Part shown: in pieces, positions 7,017 through 15,446 of the stretch
Layout: each line of letters starts with the position of its first letter
Position numbering within the stretch: the first letter of the stretch is position 1
Source of the DNA: Chloroflexota bacterium
GTDB lineage: Bacteria; Chloroflexota; Dehalococcoidia; JACVQG01; JAHKAY01
Reading direction: 5' to 3'
Length of the DNA stretch: 37,155 bases
Assembly: GCA_018825785.1 (NCBI GenBank)
Contig: JAHKAY010000021.1
Coordinates: 1 to 37,155, forward strand
The notes under the pieces: model-generated
What the model was told of the DNA's origin: nothing
Databases searched by the model: none
The model's input: the letters and a program-made list of their open reading frames with translations, nothing else
Program-made: the position numbers and the translations under genes

Positions 7017-7088
7017 GGGCCCGTAGCTCAGGGGCAGAGCGGTCGGCTCATAACCGATTGGTCCCAGGTTCGAATCCTGGCGGGCCCA
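7017..7088 (+). tRNA. tRNA with CAU anticodon (elongator Met, possibly Ile2)
   Basis: Complete cloverleaf: acceptor GGGCCCG/CGGGCCC, D arm starting TAGCTCAGGGGCAGAGC, anticodon stem GTCGG/CCGAT around CTCATAA (anticodon CAT), and T arm CCAGG-TTCGAAT-CCTGG. The discriminator is A7088 and CCA is not encoded, so the CCA enzyme must add it (a cca gene lies at 15673). A CAU anticodon can be elongator Met or, if C34 becomes lysidine, Ile. The absence of the initiator mismatch (G1-C72 is paired) excludes initiator tRNA. I cannot separate Met from Ile2 by eye. Confidence 0.92.
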
Positions 7089-7111
7089 GAAGGTGGTATG
7101 CAGCCCCAGTT

Positions 7112-7155
7112 GGCGGCGATACCGAGGTTGGCTCCCCGGCCGCCCATCCTTTTTT
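7112..7155 (+). terminator. Probable terminator after the tRNA
   Basis: GGCGGC (7112-7117) pairs with GCCGCC (7139-7144), with an inner CCG/CGG pairing. Five bases later comes a run of six T (7150-7155). It would separate the tRNA transcript from the moxR operon promoter immediately downstream. Confidence 0.5.
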
Positions 7156-7175
7156 GCCATTCCCCTATAGCTGAC

Positions 7176-7204
7176 TTGCCAGGGAAGGGGCGGAAACGTA
7201 TAAT
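7176..7204 (+). promoter_or_regulatory. Promoter of the moxR operon
   Basis: TTGCCA (7176-7181), 17 bases, TATAAT (7199-7204). The predicted start, near 7211, leaves a 20-base leader containing the GGGGGGA ribosome site for the ATG at 7231. Confidence 0.72.
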
Positions 7205-7230
7205 AGGATATCTTGTATCAGGGGGGACAG

Positions 7231-8229
7231 ATGCAAGGGAGCGCGCAGGAAAAGATTATGGAGGGGGCCAGGGCTGCCTGCCGTCGGGTGATGGACAGTG
7301 TTAACCGGGTGGTCATCGGCAAGGAAGTTCAAGTAGAGTTGGCGCTGAGCGCCCTATTGAGCCAGGGGCACATGCTGGTGGAAGACGTGCCCGGCGTGGG
7401 CAAGACCACCCTGACCAAGGCCCTGGCCAAATCGGTGGGCTGCTCCTTCAAGCGGATTCAGTGCACGCCGGACCTGCTCCCCAGCGACATCATCGGGGCT
7501 TCCATCTACAACCAGAAGACAGAGGAATTTGAGTTCCGCCCCGGCCCCATTATGGCCCAAATAGTCCTGGTGGATGAGATCAATCGGGCCAGCCCTCGAA
7601 CCCAGGCCGCCTTTCTAGAATGTATGGAGGAGAGGCAGATAACGGTGGAGCGGGTTACCTATACCATGCCTCGACCTTTCTGGGTTATGGCTACCCAGAG
7701 TCCCATTGAGTATCAGGGTACTTTCTCCTTGCCCGAGACCCAGGTTGACCGCTTCTTCATCCGCCTCCACATGGGCTACCCCGCCTTTGAGGATGAGGTC
7801 AACATCCTGGAACAGCAACGGGAAGTCCACCCCATTGAAGAAGTCACCCAAGCGATAGGCGCGGAGGAACTGCTGGAGGTCCAGAACATAGTAAAGCAGG
7901 TCTACGTGGATGTGCTGGTGAGGGAATACATGGTCCGCCTGGTAGAAGCTACCAGGAGGCACCCTGCTATCCAGCTAGGTGCATCCCCCCGTGGCTCCCT
8001 GGCCCTATTCCGCGGAGCTCAGGCTTTAGCCCTGCTTCGGGGGCGGGACTATATCCTGCCAGATGATGTCAAAGCGCTGACGGAGGTTGCCCTGGCCCAC
8101 CGGCTGAACCTGACCCCTTCAGCCCGGATGAAGGGCATCACCCCTGAGAAGATAATCGATGAGATAGTGAGCAACGTGGCGGTCCCTGGTTTCCAGGGGC
8201 CACGGAAGGCAGCGATTGAAAGGCAGTGA
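7231..8229 (+). CDS. MoxR-family AAA+ ATPase
   Basis: 332 residues. Walker A is EDVPGVGKTT (51-60) and Walker B is LVDEIN (113-118), followed by RASPRTQAAFLECMEE. The sensor region MATQSPIEYQGTFSLPE is typical of MoxR proteins. The C-terminal lid domain carries GASPRGSLALFRGAQALA. MoxR ATPases act as chaperone-like remodelers, usually with a DUF58 or VWA partner encoded next door, as here. The frame can be opened at a TTG at 7213. The ATG at 7231 is preferred because GGGGGGA lies just upstream and the promoter would start transcription at about 7211. The stop overlaps the next start (GTGA). The substrate is unknown; in this operon it probably concerns a cell-surface process. Confidence 0.93.
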   Translation: MQGSAQEKIMEGARAACRRVMDSVNRVVIGKEVQVELALSALLSQGHMLVEDVPGVGKTTLTKALAKSVGCSFKRIQCTPDLLPSDIIGASIYNQKTEEFEFRPGPIMAQIVLVDEINRASPRTQAAFLECMEERQITVERVTYTMPRPFWVMATQSPIEYQGTFSLPETQVDRFFIRLHMGYPAFEDEVNILEQQREVHPIEEVTQAIGAEELLEVQNIVKQVYVDVLVREYMVRLVEATRRHPAIQLGASPRGSLALFRGAQALALLRGRDYILPDDVKALTEVALAHRLNLTPSARMKGITPEKIIDEIVSNVAVPGFQGPRKAAIERQ

Positions 8230-9398
8230 GGAGCCTTTGGGTCCTGGTCATTCTGGCCATTGTCCTGGTCCTGGGGTGGAACAGCGGTTTTTCCCTCCTG
8301 TTCAGGGTGAGCCTCCTGCTGGCCATCGGCCTGGTGCTCAGTCGGCTCTGGGTATGGTGGAATTTGCGGGGGGTCAAGGGCAATATAGAGACCTCCACCA
8401 CCCGAGTTCAGGCGGGCCAGAGGCTGGAGGTCAGAATTGAGCTAGAAAACCCCAGCCTTCTATTCAAGCCCTGGCTCCTGCTAAAGATAAAGTCCGACCT
8501 GCCCCAGGTCCCACCCACGAAGATGTTAGCCCTGTCCTATCGCTCAGCCCGGACCTTCAACTTTTCCGTCCCCTGTCCTCGGCGGGGATGGTTCCATTTG
8601 GGGCCGGCGGTGCTGGCCAGTCAGGACCCCTTCGGGCTATTCCAGCGAGAAATCACCCTGGGCACCCAGCAAGACCTTCTGGTCTATCCCAAGACAGTGG
8701 ACCTGGCCCCCTCCCTTCTGGAGGCCCCAACCCCGGGTCTGGAAAGCCTCAGCCTGGGACGGGCTGGGGAGACCCCACTCGTCCGGGGGGTGCGCGAATA
8801 TCTCCCCGGGGACAGCTTTGGCCGGATCCACTGGCCCTCCTCAGCCCGCATGGGAAAACTGATGAGCAAGGAGCTGGAAGGGGAAGCCTCCCATGATGTT
8901 TGGCTCCTGCTGGATATGGAAGGCCGGGGCCACGCCGGAGAAAGCGATGAAAGCACGGTGGAATACGGGGTCACCGTGGCCGCTTCCCTGTGCAAGGCCT
9001 ACATAGAAGCTGACCGCTCCATCGCCCTGGCAACCTGGGACCGCTACCTGCAGGTTGTCCCGCCCGACACGGGGACCCCTCAGCTCTGGCGCATTCTGGA
9101 GGTCCTGTCCACACTGGCAGGCCGGGGAAACGCGCCTTTGTCCAGGTTGATGGCTCAAACAGAACAGCACTGGCGGGGGAGCACCCTGGCCATCATCACC
9201 CCCTCGCCGGAGGAAACCTGGTCTTCTGCCCTGCACAAGGCCGTCCGATGGGACAACCGGGTTCTGCTATTCCTGCTGGATGCCAGCACCTTTGATAAGA
9301 AAAAGCCTCCTCTGGGACCCTCCCCGGCCCACGACCAGATTACCAGGTATCGCGTAAGGAGAGGTGAGCTGTGGCAGCTCGGGTTAGCGGCTGGCTGA
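8226..9398 (+). CDS. DUF58 domain membrane protein
   Basis: 390 residues, GTG start overlapping the moxR stop by four bases. Two hydrophobic segments at the N-terminus (about residues 3-20 and 25-42) anchor it, then a beta-rich region. The DUF58 signature VREYLPGDSFGRIHWPSSAR (about residues 186-205) follows, and then a VWA-like segment with DVWLLLDME. DUF58 proteins nearly always sit between a MoxR ATPase and a TgpA/DUF3488 transglutaminase-like protein, exactly the arrangement here. The biochemical role is not established; the trio is thought to act in envelope-associated protein maturation or complex assembly. The last 28 bases overlap the next gene. Confidence 0.9.
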   Translation: MRSLWVLVILAIVLVLGWNSGFSLLFRVSLLLAIGLVLSRLWVWWNLRGVKGNIETSTTRVQAGQRLEVRIELENPSLLFKPWLLLKIKSDLPQVPPTKMLALSYRSARTFNFSVPCPRRGWFHLGPAVLASQDPFGLFQREITLGTQQDLLVYPKTVDLAPSLLEAPTPGLESLSLGRAGETPLVRGVREYLPGDSFGRIHWPSSARMGKLMSKELEGEASHDVWLLLDMEGRGHAGESDESTVEYGVTVAASLCKAYIEADRSIALATWDRYLQVVPPDTGTPQLWRILEVLSTLAGRGNAPLSRLMAQTEQHWRGSTLAIITPSPEETWSSALHKAVRWDNRVLLFLLDASTFDKKKPPLGPSPAHDQITRYRVRRGELWQLGLAAG

Positions 9399-11962
9399 AC
9401 GGGGCGCTGCTCTCGGGCCAGGGTTGGCTCAGCCTTCTCCTCCTCTGGCTCAGCCTAGTCCTTTTTTCAGTGACCCTGCCCTGGCAGAACGCCCAGTGGG
9501 AGTTATCCCTCCCCCCGTTCTTCTGGATATCTATATCGGGGCTGCTCGTAGGCCTATTCCTCAGCCAGATAGAGGGCCGGGCACTGTGGCGGCATAGCCT
9601 CGGGGCGCTGGCCGGCGCCGGGATATCGATAGGAGTGGTTGCCGCCACCCTTACGGAGGGGGGATGGCAGGAAAGGGTGGGGCAGTTGGCAGCCCGGACC
9701 CGATTGTGGTTCGTGGCCGCCCAAGAGGGCTGGAGCAATAATGACCTGATAGTCCTGGTCCTGTTGCTGGCTGCAGTGAGCTGGCTCCTGGGCTATCTGG
9801 GTCCCTGGTGCGTCCTGGTGTGGAGGAAGGCCTTCGTGTTGGTGCTGGCGGGAGGGGTTCTCATCCTGGAGGGGCTGTATTATGTTCCTCAGCCGGCTTC
9901 CGTTTTTGTCATCTACCTGTGGTCCTCCCTGATGCTGGTGATGCACCTCAGCCTCACCCCCAGGGACAACCCCTCCGGCCTAAGACCGGCGCACCATCTC
10001 GGCCTTCTAGCCATGGCAGGGCTTCTGGTCCTGGTAATCTGGCTTGTTCCTCTCCCCCAGGGATTACTAAAGGGTGGAGACCTATGGGAAAGGGTGCCAC
10101 CCTGGCGGGAGATTGTAAACCGCTCAGAGGAGTTGTTCCCTGTGCTCGCCACCTCCAGGGGCCAAGAACAGACCCCGAACTCCGACACGCTCACTTACGG
10201 AAACGCTCTCACCTTCGGCGGTCCCATCCAGCGGACCGGGGACATACTGTTTGAGGTGGAGGGGCCTCCCCTGACGGCGGGCCCGGGCCGCTGGCGTGCG
10301 ATTGCCTACGACCTCTATACTTCTCAGGGATGGCGAAATGAGGAACAGGTACTTGCCCCCGCCACCAGCCTGGAAACCGGGCAGAAGACGGGCTTTCAAT
10401 CCAGGCAGGAGGTAACCCAAACGATAAAATTGCTGGTCCGCAGCGACCTGCTTTTTGCTGCTGGCCAGCCCCTAGAAGCCAGCCTGCCAGCCAAGCAGGA
10501 GAGGCCGGCACCGCTGACCTATACTATCCCCCTCCCAGGGGAACCGCAAAAGGAGCAGGGGCTGCCGGAGGATGTGAAGGCGGCAGCCGGACAACTGCGC
10601 CTGGCAGCCTCGAGCGGTGAGCTTTCCGTTTCCCGAATATCTCGTTACCTGCCCTCCGGTTTCAAGACAGTGGGCCTGGAGCTGGAGGGCTCCAACATCG
10701 CCGCCGTGAAGATACAGAGGGAGTCCGCACCGGTTGATGACATAAGCGCGCTGCGCATCCCCTACATCCTCCGGCCCCCTACCGGGTATACTGTTACCTC
10801 CTCGGTGTCCCTGGCCACTTCCAGCGAGCTGATGGCAAGCAAGGCCCCCCTTCCTGACTGGGTGCAGGAGCGCTACCTGACTCTGCCCCCAACTTTGCCG
10901 GCGAGGGTCCGCCAGCTGGCCGCCTCGGTAACTTGGACCTGGGGGGACTTGGGGGCGAAGACCGCCTACGAGAAGGCACTGGCTATCCAGGAGTACCTGC
11001 GCCGGCTTACCTACCGCCAGGACATAAAGGCCCCTCCATTGGGTGCAGACGGGGTAGACTACTTCCTCTTCATTTCAAAGACGGGCTACAGCCAGTATTT
11101 TGCCTCGGCCATGGTGGTGATGCTTCGCTCGTTAGGTGTCCCAGCCCGCCTGGCGGTGGGCTTCGTCAGCGATGAGTATGACCTGGAGAAGAACGTCTAT
11201 GAGGTAAGGGACTCCCACGCCCACGCCTGGGTAGAGGTGTTCTTCCCCGAGTATGGCTGGGTTGAGTTTGAGCCAACGCCCGGCTGGCTCCTGCCGGCAG
11301 TGAGCTCCCCGCCGCTGGCTGGTGGGGAACTGGTTAATGCTGGCTGGGGGTTCGGCTTCGGCCCGGGCGCCGTGTTTGGGGAGGAGCCTGAGTTCGACGA
11401 GGACGGTTTACCCCGCATTATCCGACCGATTGATGGCACCTTTCCCTACCCCACAGCACCAGGGTCATCACCTGCTACTCCCGGCCCCACCGGGCCAGCC
11501 GCGGCGGGGCCGGGCGGCGCTGCCCAGACTCCTTCACCAGCCCCGGGGGTTGCCATCCCCGGGTCCTCCCCCGCGAGGCCGGTGGCACCTTCTACCGCCA
11601 CCACTCTCCTCCCAACAGCACTGATAGGAATGGCCCTTTCCCTTCTCCTGGCTGTCCTCCTGTACCTGTGGTGGCGAAGCTGGTCGGCGAGGGGGGATGA
11701 AGGAGAGCTCTACACCAAGCTGTGCCGTCTGGCCACCTGGGGCCGCCTGCGCCCCCAGCCCTGGCTGACCCCACTGGAATACGGCAATCGTCTCTCTGCC
11801 GCCTTGCCTTCCCAGGGCAATGCCATACACCTCATTGTAGACACCTACGGGCGGTGGCTGTACGGGAAAAGAGGGGGCAGCGAGGAAGCCCGCCAACAAC
11901 TTCGGGGTGCCTGGCTATCCCTGCGGGGAGAGCTACTCAAGCGAATTTTCCGCCCCTGGTAG
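9371..11962 (+). CDS. TgpA-like membrane protein with transglutaminase-like domain (catalytic Cys replaced by Ser)
   Basis: 863 residues from a GTG at 9371, with GAGAGGTGAG just upstream. Seven or so membrane segments occupy residues 10-230. An extracytoplasmic region with the transglutaminase-like core follows (about 530-650), then a Pro/Gly/Ala-rich linker, one more membrane segment (about 745-765) and a DUF4129-like cytoplasmic tail (WLTPLEYGNRLSAALPSQG). The His and Asp of the triad fit DSHAHAWVEVFFPEYGW and FEPTP. The nucleophile position, normally GYC in this family, reads GYSQYFASAMVVMLRSLG: codon AGC at 11090-11092, Ser574. The protein may therefore lack transglutaminase/protease activity or use Ser. 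It is the third gene of the MoxR-DUF58 operon. Confidence 0.9.
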   Translation: MAARVSGWLNGALLSGQGWLSLLLLWLSLVLFSVTLPWQNAQWELSLPPFFWISISGLLVGLFLSQIEGRALWRHSLGALAGAGISIGVVAATLTEGGWQERVGQLAARTRLWFVAAQEGWSNNDLIVLVLLLAAVSWLLGYLGPWCVLVWRKAFVLVLAGGVLILEGLYYVPQPASVFVIYLWSSLMLVMHLSLTPRDNPSGLRPAHHLGLLAMAGLLVLVIWLVPLPQGLLKGGDLWERVPPWREIVNRSEELFPVLATSRGQEQTPNSDTLTYGNALTFGGPIQRTGDILFEVEGPPLTAGPGRWRAIAYDLYTSQGWRNEEQVLAPATSLETGQKTGFQSRQEVTQTIKLLVRSDLLFAAGQPLEASLPAKQERPAPLTYTIPLPGEPQKEQGLPEDVKAAAGQLRLAASSGELSVSRISRYLPSGFKTVGLELEGSNIAAVKIQRESAPVDDISALRIPYILRPPTGYTVTSSVSLATSSELMASKAPLPDWVQERYLTLPPTLPARVRQLAASVTWTWGDLGAKTAYEKALAIQEYLRRLTYRQDIKAPPLGADGVDYFLFISKTGYSQYFASAMVVMLRSLGVPARLAVGFVSDEYDLEKNVYEVRDSHAHAWVEVFFPEYGWVEFEPTPGWLLPAVSSPPLAGGELVNAGWGFGFGPGAVFGEEPEFDEDGLPRIIRPIDGTFPYPTAPGSSPATPGPTGPAAAGPGGAAQTPSPAPGVAIPGSSPARPVAPSTATTLLPTALIGMALSLLLAVLLYLWWRSWSARGDEGELYTKLCRLATWGRLRPQPWLTPLEYGNRLSAALPSQGNAIHLIVDTYGRWLYGKRGGSEEARQQLRGAWLSLRGELLKRIFRPW

Positions 11963-11983
11963 CCCCTTTTTCCCCCTGGTACT

Positions 11984-12009
11984 AGCCCAAAAGTCAGGGC
12001 TCACTTTTT
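11984..12009 (+). terminator. Terminator of the moxR operon
   Basis: AGCCC (11984-11988) pairs with GGGCT (11997-12001) across an 8-base loop, followed by CAC and five T. It lies 22 bases past the stop of the TgpA-like gene. The stem is short, so strength is uncertain. Confidence 0.5.
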
Positions 12010-12037
12010 CCCTCGGCTATCGTTTAATTGGGTAGAG

Positions 12038-12796
12038 ATGAAAAGCCTCTTCACCCGTGTCGGTCCCTTTCTCACCCATTATCTAGTGGCCGGAGAAGGC
12101 CCGCCGGTGGTCCTGCTCCACGGCGCGGGCGGTGACTCCCGGCAGTGGCTCCCCAACCTGGAAGCTCTGGCCCGTCAACACTTGGTCTATGCCCCCGACA
12201 TTCCCGGGTTCGGTTCCAGCCGACCCCTCCTGGATAGCTATGGTCTCCCTTCTCTGGCTTCCTTTGTGAGTGGCTTCCTGGAGGCCCTGGAGCTGGGTAA
12301 AGTGGCCCTGGTGGGGCACTCCCTGGGTGGTGGAACGGCCCTGAGCCTGGCCCTGGAATCCCCCCAACAGGTGGAAAAGCTGGTGCTGGTGAATAGCCTG
12401 GGGCTGGGGGAGGATATAGCCCTCTGGGTCAGGCTTCTCTGTGCGCCCACCATTCCCCGGGCCCTGTCCCGGCTGGCCCGGGCCCTCATACGGGGAGGGC
12501 TATCCCTCTTGTCCATCTCCCTTCATGATGCCCCGCATAACCTGGGCAGGCATATCGCTGGCCTGAGAGGGCAGAGGACGGTGTGGAGGCACCGTTTAAG
12601 GGAGCTCATGGTGCCCACCCTCGTTGTCTGGGGGAAGCGGGACCTCTATCTCCCCGTGGCCCATGCCTATGCCGCCTCGCAGCTAATCCCCAACTGCCGG
12701 CTATACATCTGGGACAACTGCGGCCACTCCCCCTACCGGGACGGGCGGTTTAACCCCATCCTGCTGGACTTTCTTCGGGACAAGCCCCTTCCTTGA
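12038..12796 (+). CDS. Alpha/beta hydrolase
   Basis: 252 residues with a full catalytic set: oxyanion loop LLHGAGGDSRQW (27-38), nucleophile elbow GHSLGGGT with Ser95, Asp202 in WGKRDLYLP, and His230 in CGHSPY. There is no signal peptide, so it should be cytoplasmic. The substrate cannot be read from sequence; relatives include esterases, C-C hydrolases and epoxide hydrolases. A -10-like TTTAAT (12023-12028) lies 9 bases before the ATG, so the mRNA leader would be only a few bases, although GGGTAGAG before the ATG could still serve as a weak ribosome site. The stop codon overlaps the -35 box of the SRP RNA promoter. Confidence 0.87.
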   Translation: MKSLFTRVGPFLTHYLVAGEGPPVVLLHGAGGDSRQWLPNLEALARQHLVYAPDIPGFGSSRPLLDSYGLPSLASFVSGFLEALELGKVALVGHSLGGGTALSLALESPQQVEKLVLVNSLGLGEDIALWVRLLCAPTIPRALSRLARALIRGGLSLLSISLHDAPHNLGRHIAGLRGQRTVWRHRLRELMVPTLVVWGKRDLYLPVAHAYAASQLIPNCRLYIWDNCGHSPYRDGRFNPILLDFLRDKPLP

Positions 12797-12822
12797 CAGG
12801 CCCCCAGACCCCTTGTTAACAT
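12793..12822 (+). promoter_or_regulatory. Promoter of the SRP RNA gene
   Basis: TTGACA (12793-12798), 18 bases, TAACAT (12817-12822). Seven bases downstream is 12829, precisely the first base of the terminal helix of the SRP RNA. The -35 box contains the TGA stop (12794-12796) of the hydrolase gene. Confidence 0.65.
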
Positions 12823-12828
12823 ACGATT

Positions 12829-13102
12829 GAGGCCGTGCTAGACGGGGAACTAGCGGTGCCCTGAACCCGCAATCCGCTATAGCGGGGTGGAATCCCCCCC
12901 AGAGGGCCTGCACCCTTTGGAGGGCATCCCGCCCGGGGTGTTGAAGGTTGGGTCCTGCGCAACGGAGGGCTATTGAACCCCGTCAGGTCCGGAAGGAAGC
13001 AGCGGCAAATAGTCTACTCCGGGTGCCGCAGGGGTGCCTGGCTGGAGCCCAGGGCAGGAGGGGCTCCCCTGGGGTGGGGAACGAAGGGGGGTGCACGGCC
13101 TC
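12829..13102 (+). ncRNA. ffs: Signal recognition particle RNA, long bacterial type with Alu domain
   Basis: The hallmark domain IV lies at about 12980-13005: GTCAGGTCCGGAAGGAAGCA with the GGAA tetraloop and the asymmetric loop that binds Ffh. The 5' end GAGGCCGTGC (12829-12838) pairs with GCACGGCCTC (13093-13102), closing a molecule of about 274 bases. The 5' part (GGGGAACTAGCGG onward) provides the Alu-like domain found in Firmicutes and some other phyla, unlike the ~110-base 4.5S RNA of Enterobacteria. The RNA works with Ffh and FtsY in co-translational membrane targeting. Ends may be off by a few bases. It fills most of the gap between the hydrolase and ksgA; the remaining 48 bases hold the ksgA leader. 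Confidence 0.93.
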
Positions 13103-13149
13103 CTTGGAGGACCAATAGAGAAAAGGGACAAGGGCGGGATGGTGCTGAA

Positions 13150-14004
13150 ATTGAAGGCTTAGACCGGGCGACGGCCAGAAGGCTCCTTGCCCGGTTTGGC
13201 TTTCGCCCCCGCAAGAAACTGGGCCAGCACTTCCTGGTAGACGAGGGAGTGCTGGGGAAGATACTCCAGGCAGCCCAACTGGACCCCCAGGACACGGTCA
13301 TTGAGGTGGGACCGGGCCTGGGGGTCCTCACCCGGGCCCTGGCCGAAAGGGCAGGACGGGTCATCGCGGTAGAGCTGGACCGGGGCATGGCAGAGAAGCT
13401 GCGCCAGTCCATGCCCCAGGCGGAGGTGGTAGAAGGGGACATTCTTTCCCTCTCCCCCCTCCAACTGCTCGGACACCCTACCCCCTACAAGGTGGTAGCC
13501 AACATCCCCTATTACATCACCTCCCCCGTCCTCCGCCACTTCCTGGAGGCCGAACTCTCGCCCCGGCTGATGGTGGTGATGGTGCAGTGGGAGGTTGGCA
13601 ATGCCATCGTGGCCGGGCCAGGTGAAATGAGCCTGCTGTCGGTAAGCGTGCAGTTCTACTGCCAGCCCAAGCTGCTGGCCAGGGTCTCCCCCTTCAGCTT
13701 CTACCCCCCTCCCCAGGTCGAATCGGCCCTGCTTAGCCTGGAGGTCTACGACCATCCCCCGGTGGCGGTGAGAGAACCGGAGGGGTTTTTCAACCTGGTG
13801 GGGGCGGGCTTCACCGCCCCCCGAAAGCAGCTCCACAACTCCCTGGCCCAGGGGCTGGGAATCACCCCTGAAGAAGCCACCCCCCTCCTGGAGAAGGCAG
13901 GGATAGACCCTAAACGGCGGGCCCAGACCCTGAGCCTGGAAGAGTGGGCCCATCTTTACCAGAGATTTTTGGATGCTCAGATTAAAGGCCCCGGCCAAGG
14001 TTAA
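13150..14004 (+). CDS. ksgA: 16S rRNA (adenine1518-N6/adenine1519-N6)-dimethyltransferase
   Basis: About 284 residues. RKKLGQHFLVDEGVLGKI is the KsgA N-terminal signature. SAM motif I is VIEVGPGLGVLTRAL, and the catalytic NIPYYITSPVLRHF matches the NLPYN-type motif. The C-terminal substrate domain has GFTAPRKQLHNSLAQGLG. It dimethylates two adenines in helix 45 of 16S rRNA during small-subunit maturation. The start is a problem: the frame has no ATG, GTG or TTG between the SRP RNA end and the conserved region. The only in-frame TTG (12973) lies inside the SRP RNA. I placed the start at ATT 13150. An ATG at 13139 is in another frame and stops after seven codons, so a one-base indel is possible. 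The stop overlaps ispE by 32 bases. Confidence 0.88.
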   Translation: MEGLDRATARRLLARFGFRPRKKLGQHFLVDEGVLGKILQAAQLDPQDTVIEVGPGLGVLTRALAERAGRVIAVELDRGMAEKLRQSMPQAEVVEGDILSLSPLQLLGHPTPYKVVANIPYYITSPVLRHFLEAELSPRLMVVMVQWEVGNAIVAGPGEMSLLSVSVQFYCQPKLLARVSPFSFYPPPQVESALLSLEVYDHPPVAVREPEGFFNLVGAGFTAPRKQLHNSLAQGLGITPEEATPLLEKAGIDPKRRAQTLSLEEWAHLYQRFLDAQIKGPGQG

Positions 14005-14827
14005 TCTCACCCTGGAGGTGCTGGGGAGAAGGCCTGATGGTTACCACGAGATTAGGAGTATAATTCAGGCTATTGGGCTCTATGATGTCCTCACCCTGGA
14101 ACCAGCACCAGGGCTGGAAGTAGAGCCGGAGATGATAGCAGACGAGGAGAATATAGTCATAAGAGCGGCCCGGCTACTGAAGGAGGCCACAGGCACACCC
14201 CTGGGGGCCCGGTTGCGTCTCAAGAAGAGCACACCGGCCCGCATGGGCCTGGGGGGCCACAGCAGTGATGCCGCGGCCACTCTAATGGGCCTGAACCAGC
14301 TCTGGGGACTGGGCCTCTCTCGGGAAGGGCTTCTCCCCCTGGCCCAGCTCCTCGGCTCCGACGTGCCCTTTTTTCTTTACAGGGGGACAGGCCTGGTGGA
14401 GGGGAGGGGGGAAAGTGTGACCCCCCTCCCCTCCCCTACCCTCAAGAGGGTGGTCCTCCTTTGCCCCTCCCTCCCCACTCCCCCTGAGAAGACCCGCCGC
14501 CTCTACCAGGCCCTCACACCTGACGCCTTTACCCAGGGCCAGTACACCTTCAGGGCCAGGCAGGCCCTCCTGGAGGGGGATAGGCTGGAGCCCTTCAACG
14601 CCTTTGAGATGGTGGCCTTTTCCTTTTTTCCAGGCCTGGAGGACTACCGGCAGAGATTCCTGGCCTCAGGGGCGGCCAGGGTGCATCTGGCGGGGTCCGG
14701 CCCCGCCCTTTTCACCCTCACACATGACAGGGCCCAGGCCAGGAGAATATACGATTCCCTGAGAGGTGAGGGCTTGGAGGCATATCTGGTATCTGCTCTA
14801 CGGGGGGAAATTGGCCAACCGGTTTGA
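13973..14827 (+). CDS. ispE: 4-diphosphocytidyl-2-C-methyl-D-erythritol kinase
   Basis: 284 residues, typical length. APAKVNLTLEVLGRRPDGYH is the IspE N-terminal signature with the catalytic Lys. ARMGLGGHSSDAAATLMGLN is the GHMP-kinase ATP loop, and HLAGSGPALFTL is the third GHMP motif. It phosphorylates CDP-methylerythritol in the non-mevalonate isoprenoid pathway, so this organism makes isoprenoids by the MEP route. The ATP loop has His where many homologs have Gly or Asp (GLGGxSSDAA). The start lies inside the end of ksgA, and ksgA-ispE pairs are common in bacteria. Confidence 0.94.
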   Translation: MLRLKAPAKVNLTLEVLGRRPDGYHEIRSIIQAIGLYDVLTLEPAPGLEVEPEMIADEENIVIRAARLLKEATGTPLGARLRLKKSTPARMGLGGHSSDAAATLMGLNQLWGLGLSREGLLPLAQLLGSDVPFFLYRGTGLVEGRGESVTPLPSPTLKRVVLLCPSLPTPPEKTRRLYQALTPDAFTQGQYTFRARQALLEGDRLEPFNAFEMVAFSFFPGLEDYRQRFLASGAARVHLAGSGPALFTLTHDRAQARRIYDSLRGEGLEAYLVSALRGEIGQPV

Positions 14828-15437
14828 CCGCTTCACCTCCTCCCTCCCTGTGACTCTGCCAAAGGGGCGGGCCCTGGTCATCCGCGCCATCCTGCTCCTT
14901 GCCGCCTACGGTATCTTCGCTGGCCTTCTGTGGGCCCTCTTCCGCTATTTTTCGGACTATCTCCAGGAGCCAACGAAGGGCTTTGCCCTCTATGCCTATG
15001 GTGGCGTTTTTCTTCTCACTATGCTCACCAGTGCCGCGGTCATCATCCCCGCCTTTTCTGCTCTGCCTCTGGCCATAGCCGTGGCGGCCACGTTTGACCC
15101 CGTCTGGGTGGGGCTCGCCATGGCCCTGGGCGGCACCATTGGGGAAACGACCGCCTGGATGGTGGGCTACCTGGGCGGGGGGCCGGTGGCCCGGGCCCAG
15201 CCCCCGGGGTATGTCAGGGCAGAGAGATGGATGCGCCGCCACGGGGTCTGGGCTGTGCTGCTGGTGTCCATGTTCCCCCTTATGATCTACGACCTGATTG
15301 GGATAGCGGCGGGGGTGCTGCGCCTTCCCCTGTGGAAATTCTGGCTTTTCACCTTTGCCGGGAGGTTTCCCCGTGCCCTAGCGGAGGTATACGGCTTAGG
15401 CAAGATAATCCAGTGGATATCCAGCCTTTTTAACTAG
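14811..15437 (+). CDS. VTT/SNARE-associated (DedA-like) membrane protein
   Basis: About 208 residues. Five or so hydrophobic segments include VIRAILLLAAYGIFAGLLW, VFLLTMLTSAAVIIPAF, a Gly-rich MALGGTIGETTAWMVGYLGG, and VLLVSMFPLMIYDLIGIAAG with the conserved PxxxYD-like stretch of VTT proteins. Members of this superfamily include lipid scramblase-like and DedA transport proteins; the specific substrate is unknown. The TTG at 14811 is preferred: GGGGGGA precedes it and the overlap with ispE is then 17 bases. A GTG at 14766 would add 15 residues but overlap ispE by 62 bases. It probably belongs to the ksgA-ispE transcript. Confidence 0.72.
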   Translation: MANRFDRFTSSLPVTLPKGRALVIRAILLLAAYGIFAGLLWALFRYFSDYLQEPTKGFALYAYGGVFLLTMLTSAAVIIPAFSALPLAIAVAATFDPVWVGLAMALGGTIGETTAWMVGYLGGGPVARAQPPGYVRAERWMRRHGVWAVLLVSMFPLMIYDLIGIAAGVLRLPLWKFWLFTFAGRFPRALAEVYGLGKIIQWISSLFN

Positions 15438-15446
15438 GAGGTCCCG

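Noticed and set aside
12973-13149. N-terminal extension of ksgA from a TTG at 12973
   Set aside because: It would be translated from inside the SRP RNA and has no similarity to KsgA N-termini.
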